A stretch of 14,526 nt of DNA from Thermoplasmatota archaeon (GCA_022709105.1 JAKIXL010000008.1:7246-21771); one strand, 5' to 3'. Counted from the first letter of the stretch, positions 1 to 6,219 are shown. Program-made: numbers and translations. Notes: generated by a model not told the origin, from the sequence alone.

Positions 1-208
1 CTACCTCGCGCCCAAGCCCCTGGTCTCCGGCATCACCGAGGGCGACGTGGTCGAGCTGGTGGCCGGGCCGTTCAAGGGCGAGAAAGCCAGGGTTCAGAAC
101 ATCGACGAGGCCAAGGAGGAGATCACCGTGGAGCTGTTCGAGGCGATGGTCCCCATCCCGGTCACGGTCCGCGGAGACCATGTCAGGGTTCTAGAGAAAG
201 ACAGGTGA
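1..208 (+). CDS. spt5: Transcription elongation factor Spt5 (NusG-like), C-terminal part, 5' truncated by window
   Basis: The open frame enters at base 2 and ends at TGA 206-208, leaving 68 residues. They form the KOW half of Spt5: a [16 protein letters not shown] segment, then the typical strand [16 protein letters not shown]. Archaeal Spt5 with Spt4 clamps RNA polymerase and raises processivity, and the KOW domain contacts nascent RNA or the ribosome. The NGN domain and start lie outside the window. The stop is 6 bases before rpl11, and Spt5 next to L11 is the conserved archaeal order, so co-transcription is likely. Confidence 0.9.
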   Translation, partial: YLAPKPLVSGITEGDVVELVAGPFKGEKARVQNIDEAKEEITVELFEAMVPIPVTVRGDHVRVLEKDR

Positions 209-214
209 AGCTAT

Positions 215-694
215 ATGGCAGATACAGTGGAAGTGCTAGTTGAAGGCGGCCGGGCTACCCCCGGCCAGCCGCTGGGCCCGGCCCTCGGCCCCCTGGGGGT
301 CAATATCCCCAAGATCGTCGCCGAGATCAACAACAAGACCCGGGCGTTCGACGGGATGAAGGTCCCGGTCAAGATCATCATCGATTCCAAGACCAAGGAC
401 TTCGAGATCAAGGTCGGCACCCCGCCCACCGCTTCGCTCATCACCAAGGAGCTGGGAGTGGAGAAGGGCAGCGGGTCACCCAAGACGAGCAAGATCGGCA
501 ACCTGAGCATCGCCCAGGCCATCAAGATCGCCGAGATGAAGGGCGACTCCTTGATGGGCAAGGACCTCAAGATGCGCGTACTGGAGGTCGTCGGCACCTG
601 CACCTCGATTGGCGTTACCATCGAGGGGATGGAGCCGAAGACGGCCCGCAACGAGATACTGGCCGGCAAGTTCGACCAGCAGCTCGTCCAGTGA
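215..694 (+). CDS. rpl11: 50S ribosomal protein L11 (uL11)
   Basis: A 159-residue protein of normal archaeal L11 length. The N-terminal domain carries the proline/glycine-rich signature G-G-R-A-T-P-G-Q-P-L-G-P-A-L-G-P-L-G-V-N, followed by the RNA-binding C-terminal domain with S-L-M-G-K-D-L-K and E-V-V-G-T-C-T-S-I-G-V-T-I-E-G. L11 binds the GTPase-associated region of 23S rRNA and, with L10 and the P1 stalk, takes part in factor-dependent GTP hydrolysis. The ATG at 215 lies in GCTATATGG, just after the spt5 stop and a GGTGAAG ribosome-binding-like stretch. The gap to rpl1 is 106 bases and holds a TATA-like box, so rpl11 may end one transcription unit while rpl1 begins another. Confidence 0.96.
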   Translation: MADTVEVLVEGGRATPGQPLGPALGPLGVNIPKIVAEINNKTRAFDGMKVPVKIIIDSKTKDFEIKVGTPPTASLITKELGVEKGSGSPKTSKIGNLSIAQAIKIAEMKGDSLMGKDLKMRVLEVVGTCTSIGVTIEGMEPKTARNEILAGKFDQQLVQ

Positions 695-711
695 ACGGGG
701 CCCTGCCCCCA

Positions 712-728
712 TCCAAAACATTTTTAAG
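712..728 (+). promoter_or_regulatory. Candidate archaeal promoter (BRE/TATA) for rpl1-rpl10-P1
   Basis: An A-rich stretch (CCAAAACA, 713-720) runs into TTTTTAAG (721-728), the only AT-rich patch between rpl11 and rpl1. An archaeal TATA box places initiation about 25 bases downstream, near 748-752. That would make the leader begin just before the stem-loop at 754-788. Position and composition are seen; promoter function is inferred. Confidence 0.5.
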
Positions 729-753
729 CATCTCCCTATTAAGGGAACCCGCA

Positions 754-788
754 CTGTAGGAGAGCTTCATTGCTCAATTGCACTACAG
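754..788 (+). promoter_or_regulatory. Leader stem-loop before rpl1, possible L1 autoregulatory site
   Basis: CTGTAG (754-759) pairs with CTACAG (783-788). Inside it, GAGC (762-765) pairs with GCTC (772-775) around a 6-base loop. The two helices are joined by a very asymmetric internal loop: 2 bases on the 5' side and 7 on the 3' side. The outer 3' arm overlaps the start of the Shine-Dalgarno AGGAGG (787-792) of rpl1. In Methanococcus, L1 is known to repress its own L1-L10-L12 mRNA by binding a structured site that mimics its 23S rRNA target. The fold here fits that idea, but the match to the L1 consensus was not tested. Confidence 0.45.
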
Positions 789-800
789 GAGGTATCTTAT

Positions 801-1439
801 TTGGTAGAGAAAACAACCCTAGCGGCCGTCAAGAAGGCCCTTGAGTCCTCCCCCAAGAGGAACTTCAAGGAGTCTGTTGACCTGGCCATAAACCTCAGGG
901 ATGTGGACCTGTCCGTTCCCAAGAACAGGATACAGGAAGACGTTGTTCTGCCACATGGAAGGGGTAAGGCGCTCAGGGTCTGCGTAATCGGTGGCGCCGA
1001 GCTTGCCGCGAAGGCAAGGGACGTCGCCGACATGGTGATCACTCCCGATGAACTGGGAAAGATAGCCGATGACAAGAAGCAGGCCAAGAAGGTCGCCTCT
1101 CAGGTCGATTATTTCATCGCCGAGGCCCCCTTGATGCCCCAGATCGGTAAGCGTTTGGGTATCGTCCTCGCGCCGAGAGGAAAGATGCCCAAGCCCATAC
1201 CGCCAGGGGCAGACCCCGCGCCCCTGATCGACAACCTGCGAAAGTCCGTATCGGTCCGCACCAAGGACCGCAAGACCTTCCAGGCTCCGGTCGGGACGGT
1301 GGACATGACCCCCGAGCAGATTGCAGAGAACGTCGACGCCGTCCTAAAGAGGGTGATCGGCAAGCTAGAGAAAGGCAAGATGAATATCGACTCGGCCTAT
1401 GTCAAGACGACCATGGGTCCGTCGGAGAGACTGATCTAG
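801..1439 (+). CDS. rpl1: 50S ribosomal protein L1 (uL1)
   Basis: A 212-residue L1, the usual archaeal length. Visible marks are the basic N-terminal helix, V-I-G-G-A-E-L-A-A-K-A in the second domain, and the strongly conserved L-A-P-R-G-K-M-P-K-P-I-P-P segment that contacts rRNA, then K-G-K-M-N-I-D-S-A-Y-V-K-T-T-M-G-P near the C-terminus. L1 forms the mobile stalk that helps release E-site tRNA and is a translational repressor of its own operon. The start is TTG at 801, with AGGAGG 8 bases upstream. The open frame runs back to 609, but that extension lies inside rpl11 and has no L1 similarity. A weak TTG start near a leader hairpin is consistent with translational control. Confidence 0.95.
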   Translation: MVEKTTLAAVKKALESSPKRNFKESVDLAINLRDVDLSVPKNRIQEDVVLPHGRGKALRVCVIGGAELAAKARDVADMVITPDELGKIADDKKQAKKVASQVDYFIAEAPLMPQIGKRLGIVLAPRGKMPKPIPPGADPAPLIDNLRKSVSVRTKDRKTFQAPVGTVDMTPEQIAENVDAVLKRVIGKLEKGKMNIDSAYVKTTMGPSERLI

Positions 1440-1450
1440 GAGGCATCAAG

Positions 1451-2443
1451 ATGGCACATGTAGCATCTTGGAAGAAAGCGAAGGTCAAGGAGCTCGCCGA
1501 TGTCATGGTGAAGAACCCTGTCGTCGCCATCGTCGATATCCACGGGATCCCCTCCCCGCAGATGCAGGACATGCGTCACGGGCTGAGGAAGCACGCCGCC
1601 GTCATGATGACCAGGAACAACCTGCTGCTCATCGCCATCGACGAAGCGGCCAAGGAGAGGCCCGGACTGGAGAAGCTGAAGCCGCTGGTTGCGGGGCAGT
1701 GCGCCATTGTCGCCACCCCCATGAACCCCTTCAAGCTGTACCAGCAGATGGAGGCCACCAAGTCCAAGGCCCCCGCCAAGCCGGGCGACATCGCTCCCGA
1801 GGACATCGTCGTGAAGGAGGGCGAAACGCCCTTCAAGCCCGGCCCCATCGTGGGCGAGCTGCAGAAGGCCGGTATCCCCGCTGCCATCGAGGGCGGCAAG
1901 ATCGTCATCCGCAAGGAGAAGCTCCTGGTCGAGAAGGGGCACAAGGTGCCCGAAGAGCTCGCCAAGATACTCCCCAAGCTGGAGATCCTGCCCATGATCG
2001 TCGGGATGGACCTCAGGGGCGCGTTCGAGGACGGCATCCTCTACGAGAAGGCCGTGCTTAACGTTCCCGCGGGCTACTACCCGACCATGCTGGCCACCGC
2101 GGCCAGGAACGCAACCGCCCTAGGTGTGAGCATCGTTTACCCGACCAAGCAGACCATCGGTCCGCTCATGGGCAAGGCCTACCGCGAGGCATCCGCGCTC
2201 GGGGTCAAGGCCGCCATTCCCACCAAGGACACCATCGGTCCACTCCTGGCGAAGGCAAGGGCAGAGATGCTTGCCATCGCCTCCCGCGTGCCGGGGCTGG
2301 AGGATGACCGTATAAAGCAGCAGCTCACCGTGGCCGCTGCGCCTGCGCCTCAGGAGAAGAAGGCAGAGACGAAGGAAGAAGAGAAGAAGCCCGAGGTCAC
2401 TGAAGAGGAAGCAGCAGCAGGCCTTAGCTCTCTGTTCGATTGA
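1451..2443 (+). CDS. rpl10: Ribosomal stalk protein L10 (P0, uL10)
   Basis: A 330-residue protein: an rRNA-binding N-terminal domain with H-G-L-R-K-H-A and R-N-N-L-L-L-I-A-I, then the archaeal/eukaryotic insertion domain, then helices that hold P1 dimers (T-K-Q-T-I-G-P-L-M-G-K-A and T-K-D-T-I-G-P-L-L-A-K-A look like internal repeats). It ends in a charged tail, [19 protein letters not shown], which is nearly the tail of P1. The protein is the base of the stalk that recruits translation GTPases. GGAGG (1439-1443) overlaps the rpl1 stop and lies 7 bases before the ATG, so translation is probably coupled to rpl1. Confidence 0.95.
   Translation: MAHVASWKKAKVKELADVMVKNPVVAIVDIHGIPSPQMQDMRHGLRKHAAVMMTRNNLLLIAIDEAAKERPGLEKLKPLVAGQCAIVATPMNPFKLYQQMEATKSKAPAKPGDIAPEDIVVKEGETPFKPGPIVGELQKAGIPAAIEGGKIVIRKEKLLVEKGHKVPEELAKILPKLEILPMIVGMDLRGAFEDGILYEKAVLNVPAGYYPTMLATAARNATALGVSIVYPTKQTIGPLMGKAYREASALGVKAAIPTKDTIGPLLAKARAEMLAIASRVPGLEDDRIKQQLTVAAAPAPQEKKAETKEEEKKPEVTEEEAAAGLSSLFD
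2354..2399 (+). repeat. 46-base direct repeat, copy 1, in the rpl10 tail
   Basis: This stretch encodes the Glu/Lys-rich hinge of L10. It matches 2684-2729 in the P1 gene at 45 of 46 bases, the only difference being C here against A there in the codon after GCAGAG. The identity includes synonymous third positions, which protein-level selection alone would not keep. Confidence 0.85.
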
Positions 2444-2464
2444 AAAAACATTGGAGGAATAGAA

Positions 2465-2773
2465 ATGGAATACATATACAGCGCTTTGGTCCTTCACGCC
2501 GCTGGAAAGACCGTAGACGAGGATGCGATCGCGAACGTCCTGAAGAGCGCCGGCGTTGAGCCGGACGCCGCCAGGGTAAAGGCCCTCACCGCCTCCCTGG
2601 AAGGTGTCAACATCGACGAGGCCATCGCCTCCGCCGCCGTTGCCGCCGCTCCCGCCGCCGCGGCCCCCGCCGCTGCCCCGGCCGAGAAGAAGGCAGAGAA
2701 GAAGGAAGAAGAGAAGAAGCCCGAGGTCAGCGAGGAAGAGGCTGCCGCGGGCCTGTCCGCCCTGTTCGGCTGA
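2465..2773 (+). CDS. rpl12: Ribosomal stalk protein P1 (archaeal L12, aL12)
   Basis: A 102-residue acidic stalk protein. The N-terminal dimerisation domain starts [15 protein letters not shown]. It is followed by an Ala/Pro hinge (about residues 58-74) and a Glu/Lys segment, ending [13 protein letters not shown], the factor-binding tail. Several dimers bind the helices of L10 and recruit aEF1A and aEF2. GGAGG (2453-2457) lies 7 bases before the ATG. The gap to rpl10 is 21 bases, so it is the last gene of the rpl1-rpl10-P1 operon. The GCC-rich hinge is low-complexity DNA. Confidence 0.95.
   Translation: MEYIYSALVLHAAGKTVDEDAIANVLKSAGVEPDAARVKALTASLEGVNIDEAIASAAVAAAPAAAAPAAAPAEKKAEKKEEEKKPEVSEEEAAAGLSALFG
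2684..2729 (+). repeat. 46-base direct repeat, copy 2, in the P1 gene tail
   Basis: Partner of 2354-2399, differing at one base. It codes for the charged hinge that P1 shares with L10. The coding similarity is expected in archaea; the near-perfect nucleotide identity suggests gene conversion or recent recombination between the two genes. Confidence 0.85.
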
Positions 2774-2785
2774 ACGAGTGGCTTC

Positions 2786-2852
2786 GGAGGGCTCGCCCTC
2801 CTTCCTTCGAACGGGCCTCGGCCCCCCTTCCAACCCTTTTCCCTTTTATTCC
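2786..2852 (+). terminator. Hairpin plus pyrimidine tract after the ribosomal operon
   Basis: GGAGGG (2786-2791), the tetraloop CTCG and CCCTCC (2796-2801) form a perfect 6-bp stem 12 bases after the P1 stop. A long pyrimidine-rich run follows, with T4 blocks at 2837-2840 and 2844-2847. Archaeal polymerase terminates at oligo-T tracts, so the T blocks may be the active part. The convergent gene on minus ends at 2846, so the tract sits exactly between the two stops. Confidence 0.5.
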
Positions 2853-3193
2853 AATCTGCTGACGACCTGTCCCATCTCCCTCTCCAGAAGGGATGCGATG
2901 TCGCGGTCCATGCGCTTCTTGAGGTCCGGGGGCACCATGGCGATGCCCAGGTTGACGCCGCACTTACCGAGCTTCACCAGCGCGTACGCCTCGCGGGCCT
3001 TGGCGTCCATCAGCTCGGCGACCGCGGTCCGCACGTCGCTCTTAAGCTTGGGGTCCTCGTCCAGTTTCTTTCGGATGTATCGCTTGATCTCATCCTTGAT
3101 CAGGTCCCTGGCCGCCTCCACTACCAGATCCTCGACCTTGACCGCTCCCAGAGGGTCCTTGATGATGGAATTTAGACCATCCTCGCCGTTCAT
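2846..3193 (-). CDS. Small hypothetical protein, all-helical
   Basis: 115 residues from ATG 3193. I do not recognise the family. The protein is charged and looks almost entirely helical, with heptad-like stretches D-L-I-K-D-E-I-K-R-Y-I-R-K-K-L and L-K-K-R-M-D-R-D-I-A-S-L-L-E-R-E-M. There is one Cys (G-K-C-G-V-N-L-G), no signal peptide and no membrane segment. The frame is open back to 3274, but that start would overlap the NIF3-like gene and lie upstream of the TATA-like box at 3236-3244. The ATG at 3193 lies about 45 bases downstream of that box, so I prefer it. It is convergent with the ribosomal operon and divergent from the NIF3-like gene. Gene-like codon use and the promoter support a real gene; function is unknown. 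Confidence 0.7.
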   Translation of the reverse strand: MNGEDGLNSIIKDPLGAVKVEDLVVEAARDLIKDEIKRYIRKKLDEDPKLKSDVRTAVAELMDAKAREAYALVKLGKCGVNLGIAMVPPDLKKRMDRDIASLLEREMGQVVSRLE

Positions 3194-3234
3194 GATGGTA
3201 AAGGTGAGCCCCGGCCCTATGAACTGTTCCCCAT

Positions 3235-3245
3235 AGATTATATGT
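3235..3245. promoter_or_regulatory. Shared TATA-like element between divergent genes
   Basis: AGATTATATGT is AT-rich in a GC-rich stretch and reads as a TATA box both ways: ATTATATG on plus and CATATAATC on minus. On plus, initiation about 25 bases away would fall near 3265, giving the NIF3-like gene (ATG 3273) a very short leader. On minus it would fall near 3214, about 20 bases before the ATG of the small gene. Inferred from spacing only. Confidence 0.45.
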
Positions 3246-3272
3246 GGGCATGGGAATCCTTTGGAGACTTGC

Positions 3273-4223
3273 ATGCGTCTGTCGGACTACTATCGCTTGG
3301 CGGTGGAGGAGGCCAAGAAGGCCGACCCCCGGAGGGGGGCGGAGCTGGATTCGTTGCTGGCAAGAGCCAGGAAAAGGTACGATGGTCTCGATGCCAGGGG
3401 CCGCGATCTCTTCGACACGGACTCGCTATGGAACCCCTACGCCGACAGCCGCGTCCTTTACGATGACGGACGCGAGATAGGGTCGGTCATTTGGGGCATC
3501 GATATCACGCCGGCAGAGGCGATGCTCGCCGATCGGCTGCGGGAGAGGGGGAACAGCATCGACGCGATCATAGGCCATCACCCTCGGGGGCGTGCGCAGG
3601 CCGCGGCGTACAAGGTCGTCCCCATCCAGGAATCGATGATGTGCTCATGGGGCGTGCCCATCACCGCGGCGGAGTGCATAGTCTCTTCCCGTGCGCACGA
3701 GGTGATGTGCGCGACGCATGCCATAAACCACGCCCAGACAGTGGATGCCTGCCGTTTGCTCGACCTGCCGTTCATGTGCCTGCACCAGCCCTGCGACCTC
3801 CTGGGACAGGAGTTCATGCAGCGGCTGATGGACGAGCGCGCCCCGGACCGCCTGGACGACCTGTTGGACGTCCTTCAGGAGGTGCCGGAGTACGAGCATG
3901 CCGTCCGCGAGTGCAACCCCCCTGAGGTATTCGCTGGCGCCCGTGACCGGCGCGCCGGCAGGATCGCGGTGAAGTTCGCTGGTGGGACCTCGGCTCCGAA
4001 GGGAATGTACGAGCAGTTGGGGCGGTCGGGAGTCGGCACCGTCATGTGCATGCACGTGCCGGAGAGCCACGTCGAGGAGGCGAGGAAGCACCACGTGAAC
4101 ATCGTGGTGGCCGGGCATATGGCCTCCGATTCGCTGGGCTGCAACCTGCTGGCCGACATCTTCGAGAGCAAGGGCCTGAGCATCGTCCCCTTCTCGGGGT
4201 TCCACCGGGTGAGGCGCTCATGA
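3273..4223 (+). CDS. NIF3-like protein (GTP cyclohydrolase I type 2 / NIF3 family)
   Basis: 316 residues from ATG 3273, which has GGAG at 3263-3266; an in-frame TTG at 3261 is the alternative. NIF3 proteins form toroidal hexamers with a dinuclear metal centre; their physiological reaction is unsettled. Seen here: W-G-I-D-I-T-P at 74-80, the metal-ligand motif I-I-G-H-H-P (99-104) and the C-terminal A-G-H-M-A-S-D (280-286), which matches the second ligand site of the family. The protein is longer than minimal NIF3 proteins, with a His/Cys-rich middle (H-E-V-M-C-A-T-H-A-I-N-H, 142-153). It overlaps the next gene by ATGA, so it is translationally coupled to an Orc1/Cdc6 gene. That pairing may be no more than operon economy. 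Confidence 0.85.
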   Translation: MRLSDYYRLAVEEAKKADPRRGAELDSLLARARKRYDGLDARGRDLFDTDSLWNPYADSRVLYDDGREIGSVIWGIDITPAEAMLADRLRERGNSIDAIIGHHPRGRAQAAAYKVVPIQESMMCSWGVPITAAECIVSSRAHEVMCATHAINHAQTVDACRLLDLPFMCLHQPCDLLGQEFMQRLMDERAPDRLDDLLDVLQEVPEYEHAVRECNPPEVFAGARDRRAGRIAVKFAGGTSAPKGMYEQLGRSGVGTVMCMHVPESHVEEARKHHVNIVVAGHMASDSLGCNLLADIFESKGLSIVPFSGFHRVRRS

Positions 4224-5398
4224 CCTCGCAGCGCTATGACCGGGCGAGCCGCGTTCTGAAGGACCCCGCCAAGCTGTCGTTCGACTATGTGCCCGAGCGC
4301 CTGGTACACCGTGACCGGCAGATGGAGCGGCTGTGGATGCTGTTCCGCCCGGTCCTGGAGTCCAGCGTCTCGCAGACCGCCTTCCTCATCGGGAACGTGG
4401 GCACCGGGAAGACCGCGACCAGCAAGCGCTTCTGCCTCGACCTGGTTAAGCAGGGACGAACGGAAGGTAAGGCCATCGACTTCATCGTGGTGAACTGCCG
4501 GCAGAGGAGCACCGAGTCCGCCGTGCTGCTCCGTCTGGTCAACTACTTCGATGAAAGGTTCCCCGACCGCGGTTTCTCCACCGCGGAGATGCTGCGCACT
4601 TTGCACAAGCACCTGGAGAAGGAGAGGCTGCACCTCGTGGTCGTCCTCGATGAGGCGGACGTGCTGCTGCGCAAGGGCGCCGGGGACCTCATCTATCACC
4701 TGTCAAGGTTCGACGAGGAGAAGGTCGGCGGCCGAGCATCAATGTCGCTGATCATGATCTCGCAGAAGTACCTGCTGGACATGCTGGACCCCGCATCCCG
4801 CTCGACGTTCCGAAGAGCGAACGTCATCACCTTCGACAAGTACTCCGCGCCGGAGCTGAGAGACATCGTCGCCGACCGCGTGCAGCTTGCGTTCTTCCCT
4901 GGAGCGGTGCCCGACAGCTCCATCGATCTCATCGCCGACGCATCGGCGGAGATGGGGGACGCGAGGTTCGCCATCGAGATCCTGGAGAAGGCGGGCATGA
5001 TGGCCGAAGAGGAGGGCAGCCCCCAGGTAACGCCGGAGAATGTGCGGGCCGCGAAGGCGCTCACCTACAACGTGGTCACCGGCACCAAGGTCGAAGAGCT
5101 GGACGTGCAAAGGAAGCTCGTCCTGCTGGCGGTCGCCCGAGCGTCCAGGGACCAAGCGTACGTGACCACTAGGGAGGTCGAGGGCGCTTACAAGATCGCC
5201 GCCGAGGAGTATGGCGAGCGGGCCCGCGGACATACCCAGTTCTGGGCCTACCTGCAGCAGCTGGCGAACGAAGGCCTGGTAGAAACGAAGGTCACCGGCG
5301 ACCCGTCCGGCGGACGAACGACCTTCATATCTGTCCCGGACATGCCGGTGAAGGTCCTCAGGGAGATGCTGGAAAAGATGCTGGTGTCTAAAACCTAG
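4220..5398 (+). CDS. Orc1/Cdc6-family replication initiator (AAA+ ATPase)
   Basis: 392 residues, normal for archaeal Orc1/Cdc6. Walker A G-N-V-G-T-G-K-T (58-65), Walker B V-V-V-L-D-E-A-D (140-147), sensor 2 G-D-A-R (246-249) and a C-terminal winged helix (about 295-392) are all visible. These proteins bind origin repeats and load the MCM helicase. The sensor 1 strand reads M-I-S-Q-K (179-183), where the family usually has Asn; here it is Gln. The segment D-K-Y-S-A-P-E-L (206-213) is typical. The start ATG overlaps the NIF3-like stop. No origin recognition boxes are obvious in the short gaps on either side, so this may be a paralog away from the origin. Confidence 0.9.
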   Translation: MTSQRYDRASRVLKDPAKLSFDYVPERLVHRDRQMERLWMLFRPVLESSVSQTAFLIGNVGTGKTATSKRFCLDLVKQGRTEGKAIDFIVVNCRQRSTESAVLLRLVNYFDERFPDRGFSTAEMLRTLHKHLEKERLHLVVVLDEADVLLRKGAGDLIYHLSRFDEEKVGGRASMSLIMISQKYLLDMLDPASRSTFRRANVITFDKYSAPELRDIVADRVQLAFFPGAVPDSSIDLIADASAEMGDARFAIEILEKAGMMAEEEGSPQVTPENVRAAKALTYNVVTGTKVEELDVQRKLVLLAVARASRDQAYVTTREVEGAYKIAAEEYGERARGHTQFWAYLQQLANEGLVETKVTGDPSGGRTTFISVPDMPVKVLREMLEKMLVSKT

Positions 5399-5416
5399 AT
5401 GGTCCTAGGCGCATGC

Positions 5417-5435
5417 GTAGGATTTAATAGCCTAC
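5417..5435 (+). promoter_or_regulatory. TATA box in the loop of an inverted repeat, upstream of the DUF134 gene
   Basis: GTAGG (5417-5421) and CCTAC (5431-5435) flank ATTTAATAG, which contains a TATA-like TTTAATA (5423-5429). Initiation about 25 bases on falls near 5451, only a few bases before the DUF134 ATG at 5459 and inside the repeated operator-like sequence. The partial direct repeat CCTAGGCGCAT / CCTACAGGCGCAT (from 5404 and 5431) surrounds the region. The hairpin could also help end the Orc1/Cdc6 transcript. Confidence 0.45.
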
Positions 5436-5448
5436 AGGCGCATTTGGT

Positions 5449-5463
5449 TTTTGTTCATATGCA
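5449..5463 (+). promoter_or_regulatory. Operator-like repeat, copy 1, over the DUF134 start
   Basis: TTTTGTTCATATGCA is identical to 5825-5839. Its core CATATG is palindromic, and T(T/G)CATATG(C/A)A is near-symmetric around it. The DUF134 start codon lies inside the core. Position over the predicted initiation site suits repression, possibly by the DUF134 protein itself. Confidence 0.5.
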
Positions 5464-5824
5464 AGGAAAGAAATGCTGCTGCCGGAAAAGGTGCGGACCG
5501 GGACGGCCCATGAAGCCGAGGAACATCGCTAAAGCTCCCGCGGCAACCCGCTTCGGCCCTTCGGGCGCCCAGCCCGCCTCCGCGCCCCTGATCATGACGC
5601 TCGACGAGCTTGAGGCCTTGCGGCTGGTCGATTACGAAGGCCTCATGCAGGAGGAGGCGGCGGCGCGCATGGGGGTGTCGCGAGGCACGGTCTGGCGGTG
5701 CCTATCCAGCGCCCGGACCAAGACCGCCACCATGATGGTGGAGGCCAGGGGCCTCGAGATCTCCGACCTGAGCGCGGAACCGAAGGGTGGTGGGCCGCTC
5801 TCGCCACCGGAAGATATTAATTAG
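5459..5824 (+). CDS. DUF134-family DNA-binding protein
   Basis: 121 residues from ATG 5459. DUF134 (COG1342) proteins are predicted helix-turn-helix regulators found mostly in anaerobes beside NifX-like genes. Seen here: an N-terminal cysteine cluster, K-K-C-C-C-R-K-R-C (4-12), which could bind a metal or iron-sulfur cluster, then G-R-P, then L-D-E-L-E-A-L-R-L-V-D-Y-E-G-L (48-62), a family hallmark. The helix-turn-helix Q-E-E-A-A-A-R-M-G-V-S-R-G-T-V-W-R follows at 64-80. The frame is open upstream to 5399, but that extension covers the promoter. The start codon lies within the operator-like repeat, suggesting autoregulation. It is followed directly by a NifX-like gene, a likely target. Confidence 0.85.
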   Translation: MQGKKCCCRKRCGPGRPMKPRNIAKAPAATRFGPSGAQPASAPLIMTLDELEALRLVDYEGLMQEEAAARMGVSRGTVWRCLSSARTKTATMMVEARGLEISDLSAEPKGGGPLSPPEDIN

Positions 5825-5839
5825 TTTTGTTCATATGCA
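5825..5839 (+). promoter_or_regulatory. Operator-like repeat, copy 2, upstream of the first NifX-like gene
   Basis: Exact copy of the 15 bases at 5449-5463, beginning right after the DUF134 stop. Here the sequence extends as TGTTCATATGCACA, a fuller inverted repeat with one mismatched pair. An AT-rich patch, ATATTAATTA (5814-5823), lies just upstream and could be the TATA box. The ATG inside the core opens a possible 18-codon leader ORF (5835-5891) ending 4 bases before the NifX-like start. Whether that leader is translated is unknown. Confidence 0.55.
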
Positions 5840-5895
5840 CATTATACCCGCTGGCGGTTTCTTTCAAACTGCCGCGCGGGAAAGGAGATGAGCGC

Positions 5896-6219
5896 ATGAA
5901 GATGGCAATAACCTGCAACGGAGAGGGAGAGGACCAACCGATCGAGGAGCGCTTCGGGCGATGCTCCGTTTTCGCCCTCTATGATAGCGCCTCAGGAGCG
6001 TTGAGCTACGTCAACAACAAGGCAAAGGACGCCAGCAGCGGAGCCGGGGTCAAGGCGGCCCAGCAGCTGATCGACATGGGGGTTGAGCTGCTGATAACCG
6101 GCCGGGTGGGGCCGGGAGCGAAGGAGGTCCTGGACGAGGGAGGAATAAGGGTGAAGGAGTGGACGGCGGGCACGGTGGGGGACGCGGTCCGCCGGTTCGG
6201 GGCCGCGGCCCCTTCATAG
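5896..6219 (+). CDS. NifX/NifB-C-terminal-like (dinitrogenase FeMo-cofactor biosynthesis family) protein 1
   Basis: 107 residues from ATG 5896, with GGAG at 5884-5887. The family fold is an RNase H-like domain that binds iron-sulfur or molybdenum-containing clusters (NifX, NafY, the NifB C-terminal domain, orange protein). Seen here: I-E-E-R-F-G-R-C (16-23), L-I-T-G-R-V-G-P-G-A (66-75) and the closing W-T-A-G-T-V-G-D-A-V (89-98), all family positions. C7 and C23 are possible ligands. No nitrogenase genes are in the window, so a role in nitrogen fixation is not supported; an ORP-type cluster carrier is more likely. Its stop overlaps the end of the opposite-strand ATPase by 6 bases. Confidence 0.85.
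   Translation: MKMAITCNGEGEDQPIEERFGRCSVFALYDSASGALSYVNNKAKDASSGAGVKAAQQLIDMGVELLITGRVGPGAKEVLDEGGIRVKEWTAGTVGDAVRRFGAAAPS

Noticed and set aside
609..800. Upstream extension of the rpl1 frame.
   Set aside because: It overlaps the end of rpl11 and the intergenic promoter. The L1 N-terminus begins at TTG 801 behind AGGAGG.
2120..2833. A 237-codon minus frame across the end of rpl10 and P1.
   Set aside because: Low-complexity Leu/Gly/Arg translation antisense to two certain ribosomal genes.
2604..3236. Plus-strand frame of 210 codons over P1 and the small minus gene.
   Set aside because: Pro/Ser/Arg-rich shadow of P1 and of the antisense helical protein; it crosses the terminator hairpin.
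5399..5458. Possible replication origin next to the Orc1/Cdc6 gene.
   Set aside because: The short palindromes and AT patch fit a promoter. No origin recognition box-like repeats or long AT-rich unwinding region are seen.
5827..5895. N-terminal extension of the first NifX-like protein from TTG 5827.
   Set aside because: The extension has no family similarity. ATG 5896 has a good ribosome-binding site and the usual M-K-M-A-I-T start.
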